Below, one piece after another: positions 1 to 7,303 of a stretch of DNA of 40,137 bases. The stretch lies in NCBI GenBank assembly GCA_013286765.1, contig JABDFB010000008.1, positions 1 through 40,137 of the forward strand, read 5' to 3'. Origin of the DNA: Deltaproteobacteria bacterium. GTDB taxonomy: Bacteria > Bdellovibrionota > UBA1018. How positions within the stretch are numbered: the stretch's first letter is position 1; every line of letters begins with the position of its first letter. Made by a program: the position numbers and the translations under genes. Under the pieces are notes generated by a model. It saw only the letters and a program-made list of their open reading frames with translations, did no database searches and was not told where the DNA came from.

Positions 1-2
1 TA

Positions 3-671
3 TTTAACAAATATAGTCCGCTCGAGCAGGGCCCTCTACGAGACGCGATCGAAGCGTTTGCAATGTCACGAAATTTCAAACTCAGCGGGATCTACACAAT
101 GGATAGCTCGAAACGTTCTACTAAGGGGAACGCATTCTTTACTGGTTTTGGAAAATTCAGACGTTTAGTCCTTTTCGATACGCTCATAACCAAACACACC
201 ACAGAAGAACTGGTTGCCGTCCTTGCTCATGAAATTGGCCATTTTGAGAAGAAGCATATTCTTAAATCGATGATCCTTTCGATCCTGGGCACCGCTGTTC
301 TCTTCTATACATTTTCTTTTTTTATAAACAGTCCAACCCTCTTCGCAGCTTTTCGAATGCAGAATCTTTCGATCTACGCAAGTCTTGTTTTTATCGGACT
401 CCTATTCTCACCTGTCTTGAGAATTCTCTCGATCGTCCCTCAAGCCATCTCACGAAAACACGAATTTGAGGCAGACGCATTTGCAGTAGATACCTACGGA
501 CGTTCAGAAATCCTGGTTTCTGCGCTAAAAAAGCTCAGCGTCGATAGTCTTTCGCACCTAACCCCCCACCCGATCAAAGTAGCCCTCGATTATACCCATC
601 CGCCAATTTTGGAAAGGATTCGGGCGCTACGTCACCGCGGAACGAAACAAGTTACGACAAAATCCGGTTAA
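3..671 (+). CDS. Ste24/HtpX-like M48 zinc metalloprotease, 5' truncated
   Basis: The reading frame is open to the window edge, so the N-terminal part of this gene is missing; the ATG at 63 is internal. Counting from that ATG, the zinc motif HEIGH is at residues 56-60 and the third ligand lies in EFEAD at 134-138. Hydrophobic segments at about 68-88 and 102-127 separate the two motifs, the arrangement of M48A (CAAX prenyl protease 1/Ste24) integral-membrane peptidases. Family members cleave short-lived or misfolded membrane and exported proteins. Both catalytic motifs are intact, so the visible part should be functional. The substrate in bacteria is not predictable from sequence. It ends before an AT-rich gap of about 230 bases and is not obviously in an operon with the next gene. 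Confidence 0.9.
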   Translation, partial: FNKYSPLEQGPLRDAIEAFAMSRNFKLSGIYTMDSSKRSTKGNAFFTGFGKFRRLVLFDTLITKHTTEELVAVLAHEIGHFEKKHILKSMILSILGTAVLFYTFSFFINSPTLFAAFRMQNLSIYASLVFIGLLFSPVLRILSIVPQAISRKHEFEADAFAVDTYGRSEILVSALKKLSVDSLSHLTPHPIKVALDYTHPPILERIRALRHRGTKQVTTKSG

Positions 672-903
672 TTTTTGTAATTATCGATTAAATTTTTAAA
701 TAATTTAATTAAATAAAATCAATTTACTTAAGTCTTCCTGACTCCTATATAAACACTGGACTTTGTCTAATGTGCATTATAAGTGTATACAAGTTTGACA
801 ATAATCAAGGTTTAGCTCCAAAGAGGGGCTCAAAAAAGCCTAACAATATTAGGATGATACTAATTTTGCATATGGCCTAAGTCTTGCTTATTCCTATGTC
901 TAT

Positions 904-1647
904 ATGAGAAAAAGAAAGTTCAGTTTTTTAAAGGCTAGTATCATTCTATCGTTAGGGGTTAATCCAACTACATTTCACACATCACATTTTAACGAAGGCA
1001 AGGTAGCTACCACCGTTGATCACCAAAATAGGCAGGTTTCGTCCGAGCCAACGGTCGCTAACACTGTATCTTTAACAGGTATGACCTATACAATGGAAAC
1101 GCTCAATGAGTATTACAATAAGAATTTATCACGCTTAAGCGCAGAACCTGTCAAGATAGATGACTTTATTCAAGGTGTGTTCAAACAAGGTCTAAACAAG
1201 GATTGGAAATCAAAGTCCAGGGGAATCACAAAAGTTATTCTTCAGCAGAGCAAAAAATACCAATTCGACCCTATTTTCTTAGTAGCAATCATCGAGAATG
1301 AAAGTAACTTCAACCCTGAAGCTATTGGTACCAGTGGTGAAATCGGTTTAATGCAAATCAGACCAGAAACAGCAGAGTGGATTGCTGAAAAGCTCCATAT
1401 CTCGTGGAAAGGTGCTGAGAGCCTTTTCGAGCCAGAGACAAACATTAGACTGGGATCTGCCTATCTTGCGTTTTTACGGGATACGTTTAATTCTAAGAGC
1501 CAGCTGTATTTGGCTGCCTATAACATGGGAACTGCAAACGTTCATAAGCTAATGAGTAGACAAACCATTCCTCATACTTATAGCCAAAGAGTATTTCAAA
1601 AATATCGTAAGCTTTATGCACGCCTCACAGGTCAACTCGCCATCTAG
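904..1647 (+). CDS. secreted lytic transglycosylase (SLT domain)
   Basis: The C-terminal half (about residues 108-240) is a lysozyme-like SLT domain: the ENES block with probable catalytic Glu133 followed by Ser134, GLMQ at 148-151, and AYNMG at 205-209, all hallmarks of family 1 lytic transglycosylases that cleave the MurNAc-GlcNAc bond of peptidoglycan with formation of 1,6-anhydro-MurNAc. The first ~27 residues (basic start, hydrophobic stretch) look like a signal peptide or N-terminal anchor, so it probably acts in the periplasm. Residues 28-105 have no recognisable domain. No clear Shine-Dalgarno precedes the ATG; upstream DNA is AT-rich and contains an imperfect direct repeat (729 and 878). 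It could serve remodelling or assembly of an envelope complex; no neighbour identifies a partner. Confidence 0.88.
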   Translation: MRKRKFSFLKASIILSLGVNPTTFHTSHFNEGKVATTVDHQNRQVSSEPTVANTVSLTGMTYTMETLNEYYNKNLSRLSAEPVKIDDFIQGVFKQGLNKDWKSKSRGITKVILQQSKKYQFDPIFLVAIIENESNFNPEAIGTSGEIGLMQIRPETAEWIAEKLHISWKGAESLFEPETNIRLGSAYLAFLRDTFNSKSQLYLAAYNMGTANVHKLMSRQTIPHTYSQRVFQKYRKLYARLTGQLAI

Positions 1648-1737
1648 TTCATAGCTTCCCTACAGAGGCCATCCCAAATTGGCCAAATCATCTTTCCCAA
1701 TCATCCCAAGATCTTCAAACCAGCCTTCAAACTGCCT

Positions 1738-1941
1738 TTAGGCGGCTCTGCGAATGGTAGGTACTGCTGAGTCCTGCTCTCTTTCGCTTTTGCTTGGCTC
1801 TTCAAGAGTTACTTTCGTGCTCGACCATTTACGGTATCTTAAAGATTCTAAAGCAAAATAGATCGCAAACCAGAAGACTGGGAAGAATAGAACAAAGGCT
1901 ACGATTAGATATCCGATTGCATCAAAAATTCCGAAGCGCAT
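1738..1941 (-). CDS. small single-pass membrane protein, unknown
   Basis: A 67-residue frame with one long hydrophobic segment (about residues 6-33, rich in Phe, Val, Ile and aromatic residues) followed by a charged C-terminal tail (KWSSTK...EREQDS). The composition is that of a genuine small inner-membrane protein rather than a shadow frame, because no gene lies on the other strand here. Only a weak GGAA precedes the ATG, which is itself in the arm of a short inverted repeat (1938-1958). It is the last of three small minus-strand membrane genes (2580 to 1738). I do not recognise a family. Confidence 0.5.
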   Translation of the reverse strand: MRFGIFDAIGYLIVAFVLFFPVFWFAIYFALESLRYRKWSSTKVTLEEPSKSEREQDSAVPTIRRAA

Positions 1942-1958
1942 ATTTGTTCCAAATATGC
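1938..1958. promoter_or_regulatory. inverted repeat covering the start codon of the 67-codon gene
   Basis: GCATATTT and AAATATGC are perfect 8-base arms separated by five bases. The left arm contains the start codon (complement of CAT at 1939-1941). It could be an operator, or an RNA hairpin in which the start codon is paired; either is inference from the repeat alone. Confidence 0.35.
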
Positions 1959-2051
1959 AAATCTTACTCCCGAACCTTGGAGCATGTATGGTGCTATTAA
2001 ATCGGCCGGCTATGCTGAGGCTGGGACCCGGGCCCGCGCCATTTTTCTATG

Positions 2052-2204
2052 CTATCTAGGTTGCTCAGCTGGCAACGGAATCGAGATTACTACGGGCTGG
2101 GCCGCTTGTTTGTATTCTTTAACACCAGTATAAACAGTCATTCCCAAACATACGAGAATTCCGGCAACAGCAGCTCCAAAAATGGGAGTAAGTACTTTTA
2201 TCAT
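2052..2204 (-). CDS. 50-residue membrane-anchored peptide, unknown
   Basis: Reading the minus strand from an ATG at 2204 gives 50 codons to TAG at 2052. Residues 4-24 form a hydrophobic helix rich in small residues (PIFGAAVAGILVCLGM) and the tail KEYKQAAQPVVISIPLPAEQPR is hydrophilic and Pro-rich. No strong ribosome site is visible. The clean hydrophobic-then-polar pattern and the position between two other small minus-strand membrane-protein genes support it as real. Too short for family assignment; a cell-envelope small protein is the only reasonable guess. Confidence 0.45.
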   Translation of the reverse strand: MIKVLTPIFGAAVAGILVCLGMTVYTGVKEYKQAAQPVVISIPLPAEQPR

Positions 2205-2256
2205 AGTAGCCGAATCTAATAGCACTAAACCGCTAAAATAGCGAGAGGAGGCGTTG

Positions 2257-2580
2257 TTAAACAGCCCTGCTTAGTTCTTTCCTCGGGCTCTCGTCTTGTT
2301 CCTTCATAACCTTATTTTCGGACTTCACTATCTTATTATAAATACCAATCAAGAGAAATGACGGTGCCCACAGACCTACGAAATTGGCAATTTCCTTTTT
2401 CGGATAAAAAATCGCCAGCGCACCCGACACAATCATACTCCCAACAGCCAGTCCCAACCAACCCAAAGACGGGACTTTCGCAGTTTGGTTCTCAATTCGT
2501 TTTGTTGTTTCACCTTCTTCAGGGCGACTGTCAGCTACCCGTTTTACCTGTTCTCTTAGCGTTGCTCTTGTCTGTTCCAT
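2257..2580 (-). CDS. small membrane protein with two hydrophobic segments, unknown
   Basis: The start at 2580 is chosen because AAGGAG lies seven to eight bases upstream; an in-frame GTG at 2601 would place that site inside the coding region. The 107-residue product has a charged N-terminal third (MEQTRATLREQVKRVADSRP), two hydrophobic stretches around residues 40-60 and 66-82, and a charged lysine/glutamate-rich C-terminus. This is typical of small inner-membrane proteins with cytoplasmic tails. I cannot assign a function. The strong ribosome site suggests good translation. It lies divergently from the redoxin gene at 2785 with a 204-base gap between their start codons. Confidence 0.68.
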   Translation of the reverse strand: MEQTRATLREQVKRVADSRPEEGETTKRIENQTAKVPSLGWLGLAVGSMIVSGALAIFYPKKEIANFVGLWAPSFLLIGIYNKIVKSENKVMKEQDESPRKELSRAV

Positions 2581-2784
2581 AGATTTCTCCTTCTTGTGCA
2601 CCTAAATTGAGCAAAGTCCATTCCTTCGAGACCTACCGAGTTTGTCTCATGCGCGATAAAACACTGAGGTCCCGATATTTGATGCATCAAAGAAATTTTT
2701 GCAGTATGGTTGGCTGAACTTACGAACGGCTTATTAGCCGTCGAGCAGCTACAACGAGATACCGATTGAAGTGTGGAATAAAAA

Positions 2785-3426
2785 ATGTACAGGAAACTAG
2801 CTCTCCCAACGATCGTCGCACTTTTGTTTAATCTGAGTACCACTTTTTGCTTTGGCAATATTGACGAAACCCCAGTGAAGGAATTCTCGGGTATTAATTT
2901 TTTAAATCAAGAAAAGATAGACATTAAAATCAGTCAGGCCGGGAAGGCAACTGTTATTGTTTTTGTTTCCGCACGATGCCCTTGTTCTCTTAGTCATGAA
3001 CCAGTTCTCATAAGATTGGCGCGAGAGTTTGGTCCACACGGTTTTCAATTCATTGGCGTTCATTCCAATGCGGATGAGAGCGAAGACTTCGCAAGACGAG
3101 AATTCTTACGACGGGGTAACCTTCGCGGGAAGCACTTCCCTTTTCCGCTGCTCAATGATCCAGATTCAAAAATTGCAAATCAATTCGAGGCGTTTAAAAC
3201 TCCTCATGTTTATGTTGTAGACCCAAGGGGCAAAGTTCTGTTTCAAGGGGGTGTTGACGACGTTAGCGAATTAGTGCTGGACGAGAAATTAAATATTGAC
3301 GAAACAAACTATCAACAGTCCGTAAAAAGACAGTTTCTTCGGGATGCTTTGTTAGACGTTCAGGCAACCCGGGAACCCGCTGAAAAAAAAGTACGAGTAC
3401 TAGGCTGTGTGATCAATCGGCCCTAG
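2785..3426 (+). CDS. secreted thioredoxin-fold redoxin with CPC active site
   Basis: A 213-residue protein with a signal peptide (hydrophobic residues 6-23, cleavage probably near CFG-N). The thioredoxin/AhpC-TSA fold is indicated by VIVFVSARCPCSLSHEP: Cys65-Pro-Cys67 at the end of strand beta1 stands where TlpA/ResA proteins have CxxC. Thr139-Pro140 (KTPHVYVVD) is the cis-proline and GKVLFQGGVDD is the following beta-hairpin. Cys208 near the C-terminus (LGCVI) could be a resolving cysteine. It probably acts in the periplasm as a thiol reductase/oxidase or peroxiredoxin-like enzyme. It is followed at 26 bases by a lipoprotein gene and then an outer-membrane barrel, suggesting a co-functioning envelope cassette, perhaps metal or redox related (inference). 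Confidence 0.82.
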   Translation: MYRKLALPTIVALLFNLSTTFCFGNIDETPVKEFSGINFLNQEKIDIKISQAGKATVIVFVSARCPCSLSHEPVLIRLAREFGPHGFQFIGVHSNADESEDFARREFLRRGNLRGKHFPFPLLNDPDSKIANQFEAFKTPHVYVVDPRGKVLFQGGVDDVSELVLDEKLNIDETNYQQSVKRQFLRDALLDVQATREPAEKKVRVLGCVINRP

Positions 3427-3451
3427 TACTACTTGCTATGTGAGGCATCCT

Positions 3452-3988
3452 ATGTATCGGAAATTTCCTAGACTTCTAATCTGCTTCAGCTTAATGAACT
3501 TAATCTTCGGTGCCAGCTGTTTTTCTCCGCTTGCAAAGTCAGATTCTCCCTCGAAAAAGGCTTCCTCGGAAAACACGACGGCAGAAGCAAAACCGGACGA
3601 AAATCTCAGGCAAGAATCGCCTCCTGAAAATTGCCCAATTTTTTTTCCTCGGGCAAATCTCTGCGCTGAAGTAAAACCGGCTAACCCTGCGGAGACTTTC
3701 ATCCCAAGAGGGCAGAAGACGAAAATTCGCATCAATTTTTTTGTTCCTAATGGAACTATTTACACAACCAATGGTCTAGAACCAGAAGTTCAAATCACTT
3801 CATGCTGCCCAGGCCGGCCGAAAGGAACTCTTAGGCTTGTTAAGAATGAAGCTGGAGCTGTTCTGTACGGAAACTATGAATATGGACCAATCATCTTAAA
3901 AGATAAAGAAACGTTGACAGTTCATATAAATCTTATGGAAGGGGATCACCCGAAGTGTGGTGCAACCTATGAATTACCGAAACCTTAA
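3452..3988 (+). CDS. probable lipoprotein of unknown function
   Basis: The start at 3452 is set by GAGG six bases upstream; the in-frame GTG at 3440 lies before that site. Residues 7-22 are hydrophobic and end in FGASC, an atypical lipobox with Cys23 as the likely lipidated residue. A Ser/Glu/Pro-rich linker follows (about 24-60), then a probable beta-rich domain containing a Cys-Cys-Pro-Gly turn and paired cysteines (C-P-I near 64, C near 75, C near the end), suggesting disulfides. The last residues lie next to or inside the hairpin-element region, so the C-terminal end (after about 3972) may not be ancestral. No family is recognised; its position between a redoxin and an outer-membrane barrel suggests a shared envelope role. 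Confidence 0.65.
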   Translation: MYRKFPRLLICFSLMNLIFGASCFSPLAKSDSPSKKASSENTTAEAKPDENLRQESPPENCPIFFPRANLCAEVKPANPAETFIPRGQKTKIRINFFVPNGTIYTTNGLEPEVQITSCCPGRPKGTLRLVKNEAGAVLYGNYEYGPIILKDKETLTVHINLMEGDHPKCGATYELPKP

Positions 3989-5063
3989 GATTAAAGAACT
4001 CCCGCCTAAAGGCGGGAGATTCTTTGCAGGTAGGGACAGCGACCACGTGTCGCTGTACGCCTTTTATAAAGGCTCGCTCGACCTCCCCGTAAACGGGGAG
4101 GATTGCGCGAGCCATCCTGTTCCAACTGGGATTTTTAACATCTTTCTTACGTTACTTCTTTTCCTCCCGCTGCTGAGGTGCTCAGAAAGCAGAGCTGCCT
4201 CTTGTTGTGGTCGAAACGCGGCCACTCCGACGCTGATTGTCGGAGACGACCGCGCTCAAATGAATTTCACGCTATCTGGCAGTGGTTTCGTGGCGAACGC
4301 TTCAAGTGACGGTGTTGCAAAATTTGAAGGTGGAGATTCGAAATTTGCGTATACTTATCGATGGGACGGAGCAATTCTGTTAGAGGATCGCCTCCAGGCT
4401 GGACTTTCATTTTCCGTTGTCAATCAGTCATTCAACCAAGGAAGCGTTCAAGAAACCTACACGGGAGTTGGAGATATAAAGCTCAGCTTAGGCTACGAAG
4501 TTTTGCCGCTTTGGTCTTATTCTTCTTGGAAACCGCAAGGGTTTGCTTTTGCGATGTTTAACATCCCCACAGGCCGTTCTACTCTTGATTCAGAGACTCT
4601 GCTTGCTACAGACGTAATTGGAAGTGGCTATTACTCTCTTTCAACTGGCTTCTTGCTATTAAAAAAGTGGAAGATCTGGGATGTTTTTCTCCTTCCGGAA
4701 TTTCACTATTCTTTGCCCCGCGAAGTTAGCGCCGGGAGCTTCAACTTTGTACAAAGGCCGGGGGTTGGCGGTAGTCTGGGCTTAGGCGTAGGACTTAGCC
4801 CCGGCGGCGGAGTATTTAGGTTAGGCATGAGACTTCAGCAACGCTACGACCAAGGCATTTTGAGTGTTGAAACAAGTCAATCGACTGAACAGTCGGGTCC
4901 AAGCAGATCCAGCTGTGATTTCGGGCTTGATCTCGCTTATCTTTTTCAGCCGAACGCAACGATGATGGTATCGTACATAGATCAAACGTTGATTGGGTCT
5001 GCTAAAAATGCTCCACTGAATCGAACGGTCGCATTGAATTTCCAATATCGTTGGCCCAGGTAA
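3969..5063 (+). CDS. outer-membrane beta-barrel protein (SCCG-type), N-terminus altered by insertion
   Basis: The frame runs open from the end of the lipoprotein gene through the hairpin element. The recognisable protein begins only at about 4131: a hydrophobic signal segment (IFNIFLTLLLFLPLL), a likely cleavage site before ASCCG, then the motif SCCGRNAATPTLIVGDDRAQ and roughly 270 residues of alternating strands ending in FQYRWPR, as in outer-membrane barrels. I recall similar SCCG...GDD barrels encoded with redoxins in Bdellovibrio-like genomes but cannot confirm it. No ATG, GTG or TTG lies in frame between the element and the signal segment; the only candidates are the ATG at 3969 (or GTG at 3957/3960) upstream of the element, or a rare ATT at 4131. 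It may be a gene with a fused ~54-residue leader or one silenced by insertion. Confidence 0.65.
   Translation: MNYRNLKIKELPPKGGRFFAGRDSDHVSLYAFYKGSLDLPVNGEDCASHPVPTGIFNIFLTLLLFLPLLRCSESRAASCCGRNAATPTLIVGDDRAQMNFTLSGSGFVANASSDGVAKFEGGDSKFAYTYRWDGAILLEDRLQAGLSFSVVNQSFNQGSVQETYTGVGDIKLSLGYEVLPLWSYSSWKPQGFAFAMFNIPTGRSTLDSETLLATDVIGSGYYSLSTGFLLLKKWKIWDVFLLPEFHYSLPREVSAGSFNFVQRPGVGGSLGLGVGLSPGGGVFRLGMRLQQRYDQGILSVETSQSTEQSGPSRSSCDFGLDLAYLFQPNATMMVSYIDQTLIGSAKNAPLNRTVALNFQYRWPR
3999..4113 (+). ncRNA. five-hairpin element, HEARO/omega-RNA-like or IS200/IS605-derived
   Basis: Five perfect stems lie in about 115 bases: CTCCCGCC/GGCGGGAG with TAAA loop (3999-4018); ACAGCGAC/GTCGCTGT with loop CACGT (4036-4056); GCCTTT/AAAGGC (4059-4073); an outer stem GGCTCGC/GCGAGCC (4071-4077 with 4107-4113); and, inside it, CCTCCCCG/CGGGGAGG with TAAA loop (4082-4101). 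G/C-rich stems with TAAA/TTTA loops are typical of IS200/IS605 ends. The set of stems and the central GGTAGGGACAGCGACC block recall, from memory, the HEARO RNA (omega-RNA of IscB nucleases), which is reported next to ATGA/GTGA; an ATGA occurs at 3969-3972. No IscB, TnpB or TnpA gene is nearby, so it would be an orphan copy. The strand is tentative. Confidence 0.5.
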
Positions 5064-5072
5064 GTCGTCGCT

Positions 5073-5918
5073 CTATAAAGAGAGGCTGAACATCATTCCG
5101 TATGATATCGCATTACTTGTGTTATTGGCATTCAACGGAATATGGACATACGGATTAAAAGAAAGCTGCGAACTCACATCCCAATTGATTCCGGGTTCAA
5201 TATCAGCACCATCGAGATTGAATTTAAATGGTCTTGCACCAAAAGTATGACTTCCCTGAAACTCAAGTAAGAAAGTGAATGCCATATTCGGAATAAAGTA
5301 ATAGTAGAAATTCGGCGCAACGTAAAGATCTAAGTCATTACCCCAGCCTCGGCCGCCAAACGCGTTAAATCTCTCTGATGCAACTATCCCAACAAAAGAT
5401 GTGATTTGCGGAATGTAATATGTCAGGGATTGCACAGATTGAAGTCCATACTTTGCATCATTGATTTTAGAAAGTTTCGAAAAAGGAAGATGCACTCTGA
5501 CATCTCCGTAGAGATTAAAATTTCCATAACTCCAAATAGACCGATGTGACAATTTGACAAATGGGTCCATCATCTCGGTCTCTTGTCCTAAAATCGGTTG
5601 CATATTCCAATATGCGTTGCCAGACAAAATCACGTCATCCGTCAACGCGTAGCCTAATCCTAAAAAACTCCGCATCACAATAGGTCGCGTAGGATCAGGT
5701 TTACCATTTAAATCGGGCTGATAGCTCGATGGTCGTTTAATAGACGGTCCGTTAAAAATTCCAAAATAGTTAAGACGTATTCTGCTTCCTGAACTACTCT
5801 CTTCAATCGCAGACGTGTAAATACTATCTTGTTCCGCCGCGTATAGAGAAGAGCATATTGCCAATGAAACAGCGAATATAGAACCATATATGGAAAATAA
5901 TATTCCAGATCGCAACAC
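5073..5918 (-). CDS. probable outer-membrane beta-barrel protein, unknown
   Basis: The start is taken as GTG at 5918, because GAGGG lies seven bases upstream and the frame then begins with a good signal peptide (VLRSGILFSIYGSIFAVSL, cleavage near LYAA-EQ). The TTG at 5948 would add ten polar residues. The mature ~255 residues are rich in aromatic and Gly/Asn residues with repeated amphipathic strands and a terminal strand AISYGMMFSLSL, as expected of a barrel inserted by BAM. Several segments (SGNAYWNM, NLYGDVRVHLPF, PNFYYYFIPN) recall plasma-membrane-type porin models used for acyl-chain or unknown substrates, but no family is certain. It converges on the preceding barrel gene with nine bases between stop codons. 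The ribosome site can be hidden in a hairpin (5925-5937). Confidence 0.7.
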   Translation of the reverse strand: MLRSGILFSIYGSIFAVSLAICSSLYAAEQDSIYTSAIEESSSGSRIRLNYFGIFNGPSIKRPSSYQPDLNGKPDPTRPIVMRSFLGLGYALTDDVILSGNAYWNMQPILGQETEMMDPFVKLSHRSIWSYGNFNLYGDVRVHLPFSKLSKINDAKYGLQSVQSLTYYIPQITSFVGIVASERFNAFGGRGWGNDLDLYVAPNFYYYFIPNMAFTFLLEFQGSHTFGARPFKFNLDGADIEPGINWDVSSQLSFNPYVHIPLNANNTSNAISYGMMFSLSL

Positions 5919-5924
5919 ATTGAA

Positions 5925-5937
5925 GCCCTCTGAGGGC
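5925..5937 (-). promoter_or_regulatory. hairpin that can occlude the ribosome site of the barrel gene
   Basis: On the minus strand GCCCT and AGGGC flank a three-base loop immediately before the GTG at 5918. The 3' arm contains GAGGG, the ribosome site. Pairing would hide it. The stem is short, so regulation is only a possibility. Confidence 0.3.
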
Positions 5938-6021
5938 CTGTTAAGCAAGCACTATTCCACCAATTCATAGTCCGCTAAGTCATTTATAGCCGCTAGCTAT
6001 CTGTGGAATAGCAGGCGGCAT

Positions 6022-6459
6022 TTACGCAGCTTCTGCGGACTTCCTAGCTTCATCGAGCGTCGTCGCAATATGCTGGAGTTCTTGTTCTGAAAATGCGTTT
6101 TTCAAGGCAGGGAAAATCTCATCTTCTTCCAACTCGACATGACTCTGGACGCATTCGACCAACTCGGCTATGCGATCGTCAAAATCTTCCGCGTCTTCTT
6201 CCATCGCGTCAATTTCTTCGAGTAGAACACCCATTTCTTGAAAATCGTCGAGCGCATCTTCAATGACTTCTTCGAACTCTGGCTTATTTTGAAGGAGTGG
6301 ATAAAAGAAACTCTCCTCGATGTAGGCATGAATCTCGATAAGTTCTTTAATTTTTTGAAATGTCTCTCGCTTATCGTAGTAATCTTCGACCATTTCTAGT
6401 TCGGTGAGAAGTTTATCGATCGCTCTATGGTCTTTTCTCAAAATATCTGCCACGTCCAT
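6022..6459 (-). CDS. hemerythrin-like (HHE) cation-binding protein
   Basis: A 145-residue cytoplasmic four-helix protein beginning MDVADILRKDHRAID. Ligand candidates are His11, the HxxxE pair His44-Glu48 (IEIHAYIEE) and His107-Glu111 (SHVELEEDEIFP). These are the classic positions of HHE domains, which bind a non-heme di-iron centre and reversibly bind O2 or NO, or buffer iron. Relative to the usual pattern, the middle EEH motif reads DDF (near residue 73), so one customary histidine is absent. The protein is strongly acidic. A purine-rich AAAGGTGG lies upstream of the ATG. It stands alone, between a barrel gene on the same strand and divergent tmk; a stress-related oxygen, NO or iron role is inferred from the family. 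Confidence 0.85.
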   Translation of the reverse strand: MDVADILRKDHRAIDKLLTELEMVEDYYDKRETFQKIKELIEIHAYIEESFFYPLLQNKPEFEEVIEDALDDFQEMGVLLEEIDAMEEDAEDFDDRIAELVECVQSHVELEEDEIFPALKNAFSEQELQHIATTLDEARKSAEAA

Positions 6460-6594
6460 GTCTGTCTGGCCACCTTTCTGTGCTGGAGTTGTCGTTGGGT
6501 TCCTAGAAGTCCTCTAAAACTCATTGCATAGAGTGCTCCACAAGAATTTTAAACTTGAAAGGCATGATGACGTCAGCTAACGAGTGGATAAGGA

Positions 6595-7251
6595 ATGACA
6601 AAAAAGAACCAACGTGGTGTATTAATTACTCTCGAAGGAACAGAAGGATCAGGAAAGACCACTCTTATCCGAAATCTAGCGCTTCGCCTGGAACAAGCAG
6701 GTGCACCTGTAATACAGACGCGCGAACCTGGTGGCAGTCCATTGGCCGAACGCATTCGAGAGCTGGTATTGAAAATTCCAATGAGTTCACGGACAGAGCT
6801 GTTTCTCTATGAAGCTGCTCGCTCAGAACACTTAGCTTACCTCATTCGCCCTGCCTTAACTGAGGGCAAAATCGTGCTGTGTGACCGGTTTACCGATTCG
6901 ACCCTTGCTTACCAGGCCGGTGCGCGTGGTCTTCCGTGGAAGGAAGTACAAACTCTAAACAAAATCGCTACAGCCGGAATTGAGCCAGACTTAACTATTT
7001 TAGTAGACATAGACCCGGCTGTGGGCCTAGAAAGAGCCCGAGATCCCAACCGTTTTGAGGCCGAAGGAATCGGATTTCAAAAAAAGGTGCGTTCGGGTTA
7101 TCTTAGGGCTAAGCGTGAGAATCCAAAACGATGGTTTATTCTCAAAGCTCAAAACAGAACTCCAGAAGAACTCACAGCTATGGCCTACCGAGAAATTGAG
7201 AAACGTTTCGGGAAACGGTTTGGCAAAATGAAGAGCCACCGCAATAGCTGA
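6595..7251 (+). CDS. tmk: thymidylate kinase
   Basis: A 218-residue P-loop kinase that phosphorylates dTMP to dTDP in dTTP synthesis. The P-loop GTEGSGKT is at residues 15-22, REPGGSP at 43-49 supplies the arginine and substrate loop, and DRFTDSTLAYQ at 97-107 is the DR(F/Y)xxS motif. The C-terminal LID region (FEAEGIGFQKKVRSGYL) holds basic residues typical of the E. coli-like class. Length is normal. The ATG at 6595 follows AAGGA almost without spacing, so initiation may be modest. It is the first gene of a plus-strand run with holB directly downstream, a frequent bacterial arrangement. Confidence 0.95.
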   Translation: MTKKNQRGVLITLEGTEGSGKTTLIRNLALRLEQAGAPVIQTREPGGSPLAERIRELVLKIPMSSRTELFLYEAARSEHLAYLIRPALTEGKIVLCDRFTDSTLAYQAGARGLPWKEVQTLNKIATAGIEPDLTILVDIDPAVGLERARDPNRFEAEGIGFQKKVRSGYLRAKRENPKRWFILKAQNRTPEELTAMAYREIEKRFGKRFGKMKSHRNS

Positions 7252-7303
7252 TAGATGTGAGTTAATAATAGGTAAATGAGAGAGAATGTAAAAATAAGTG
7301 AGT

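Noticed and set aside
2019..2046. GC-rich imperfect hairpin followed by ATTTTTC
   Set aside because: The stem has several mismatches and no clear gene ends before it on the plus strand; not convincing as a terminator.
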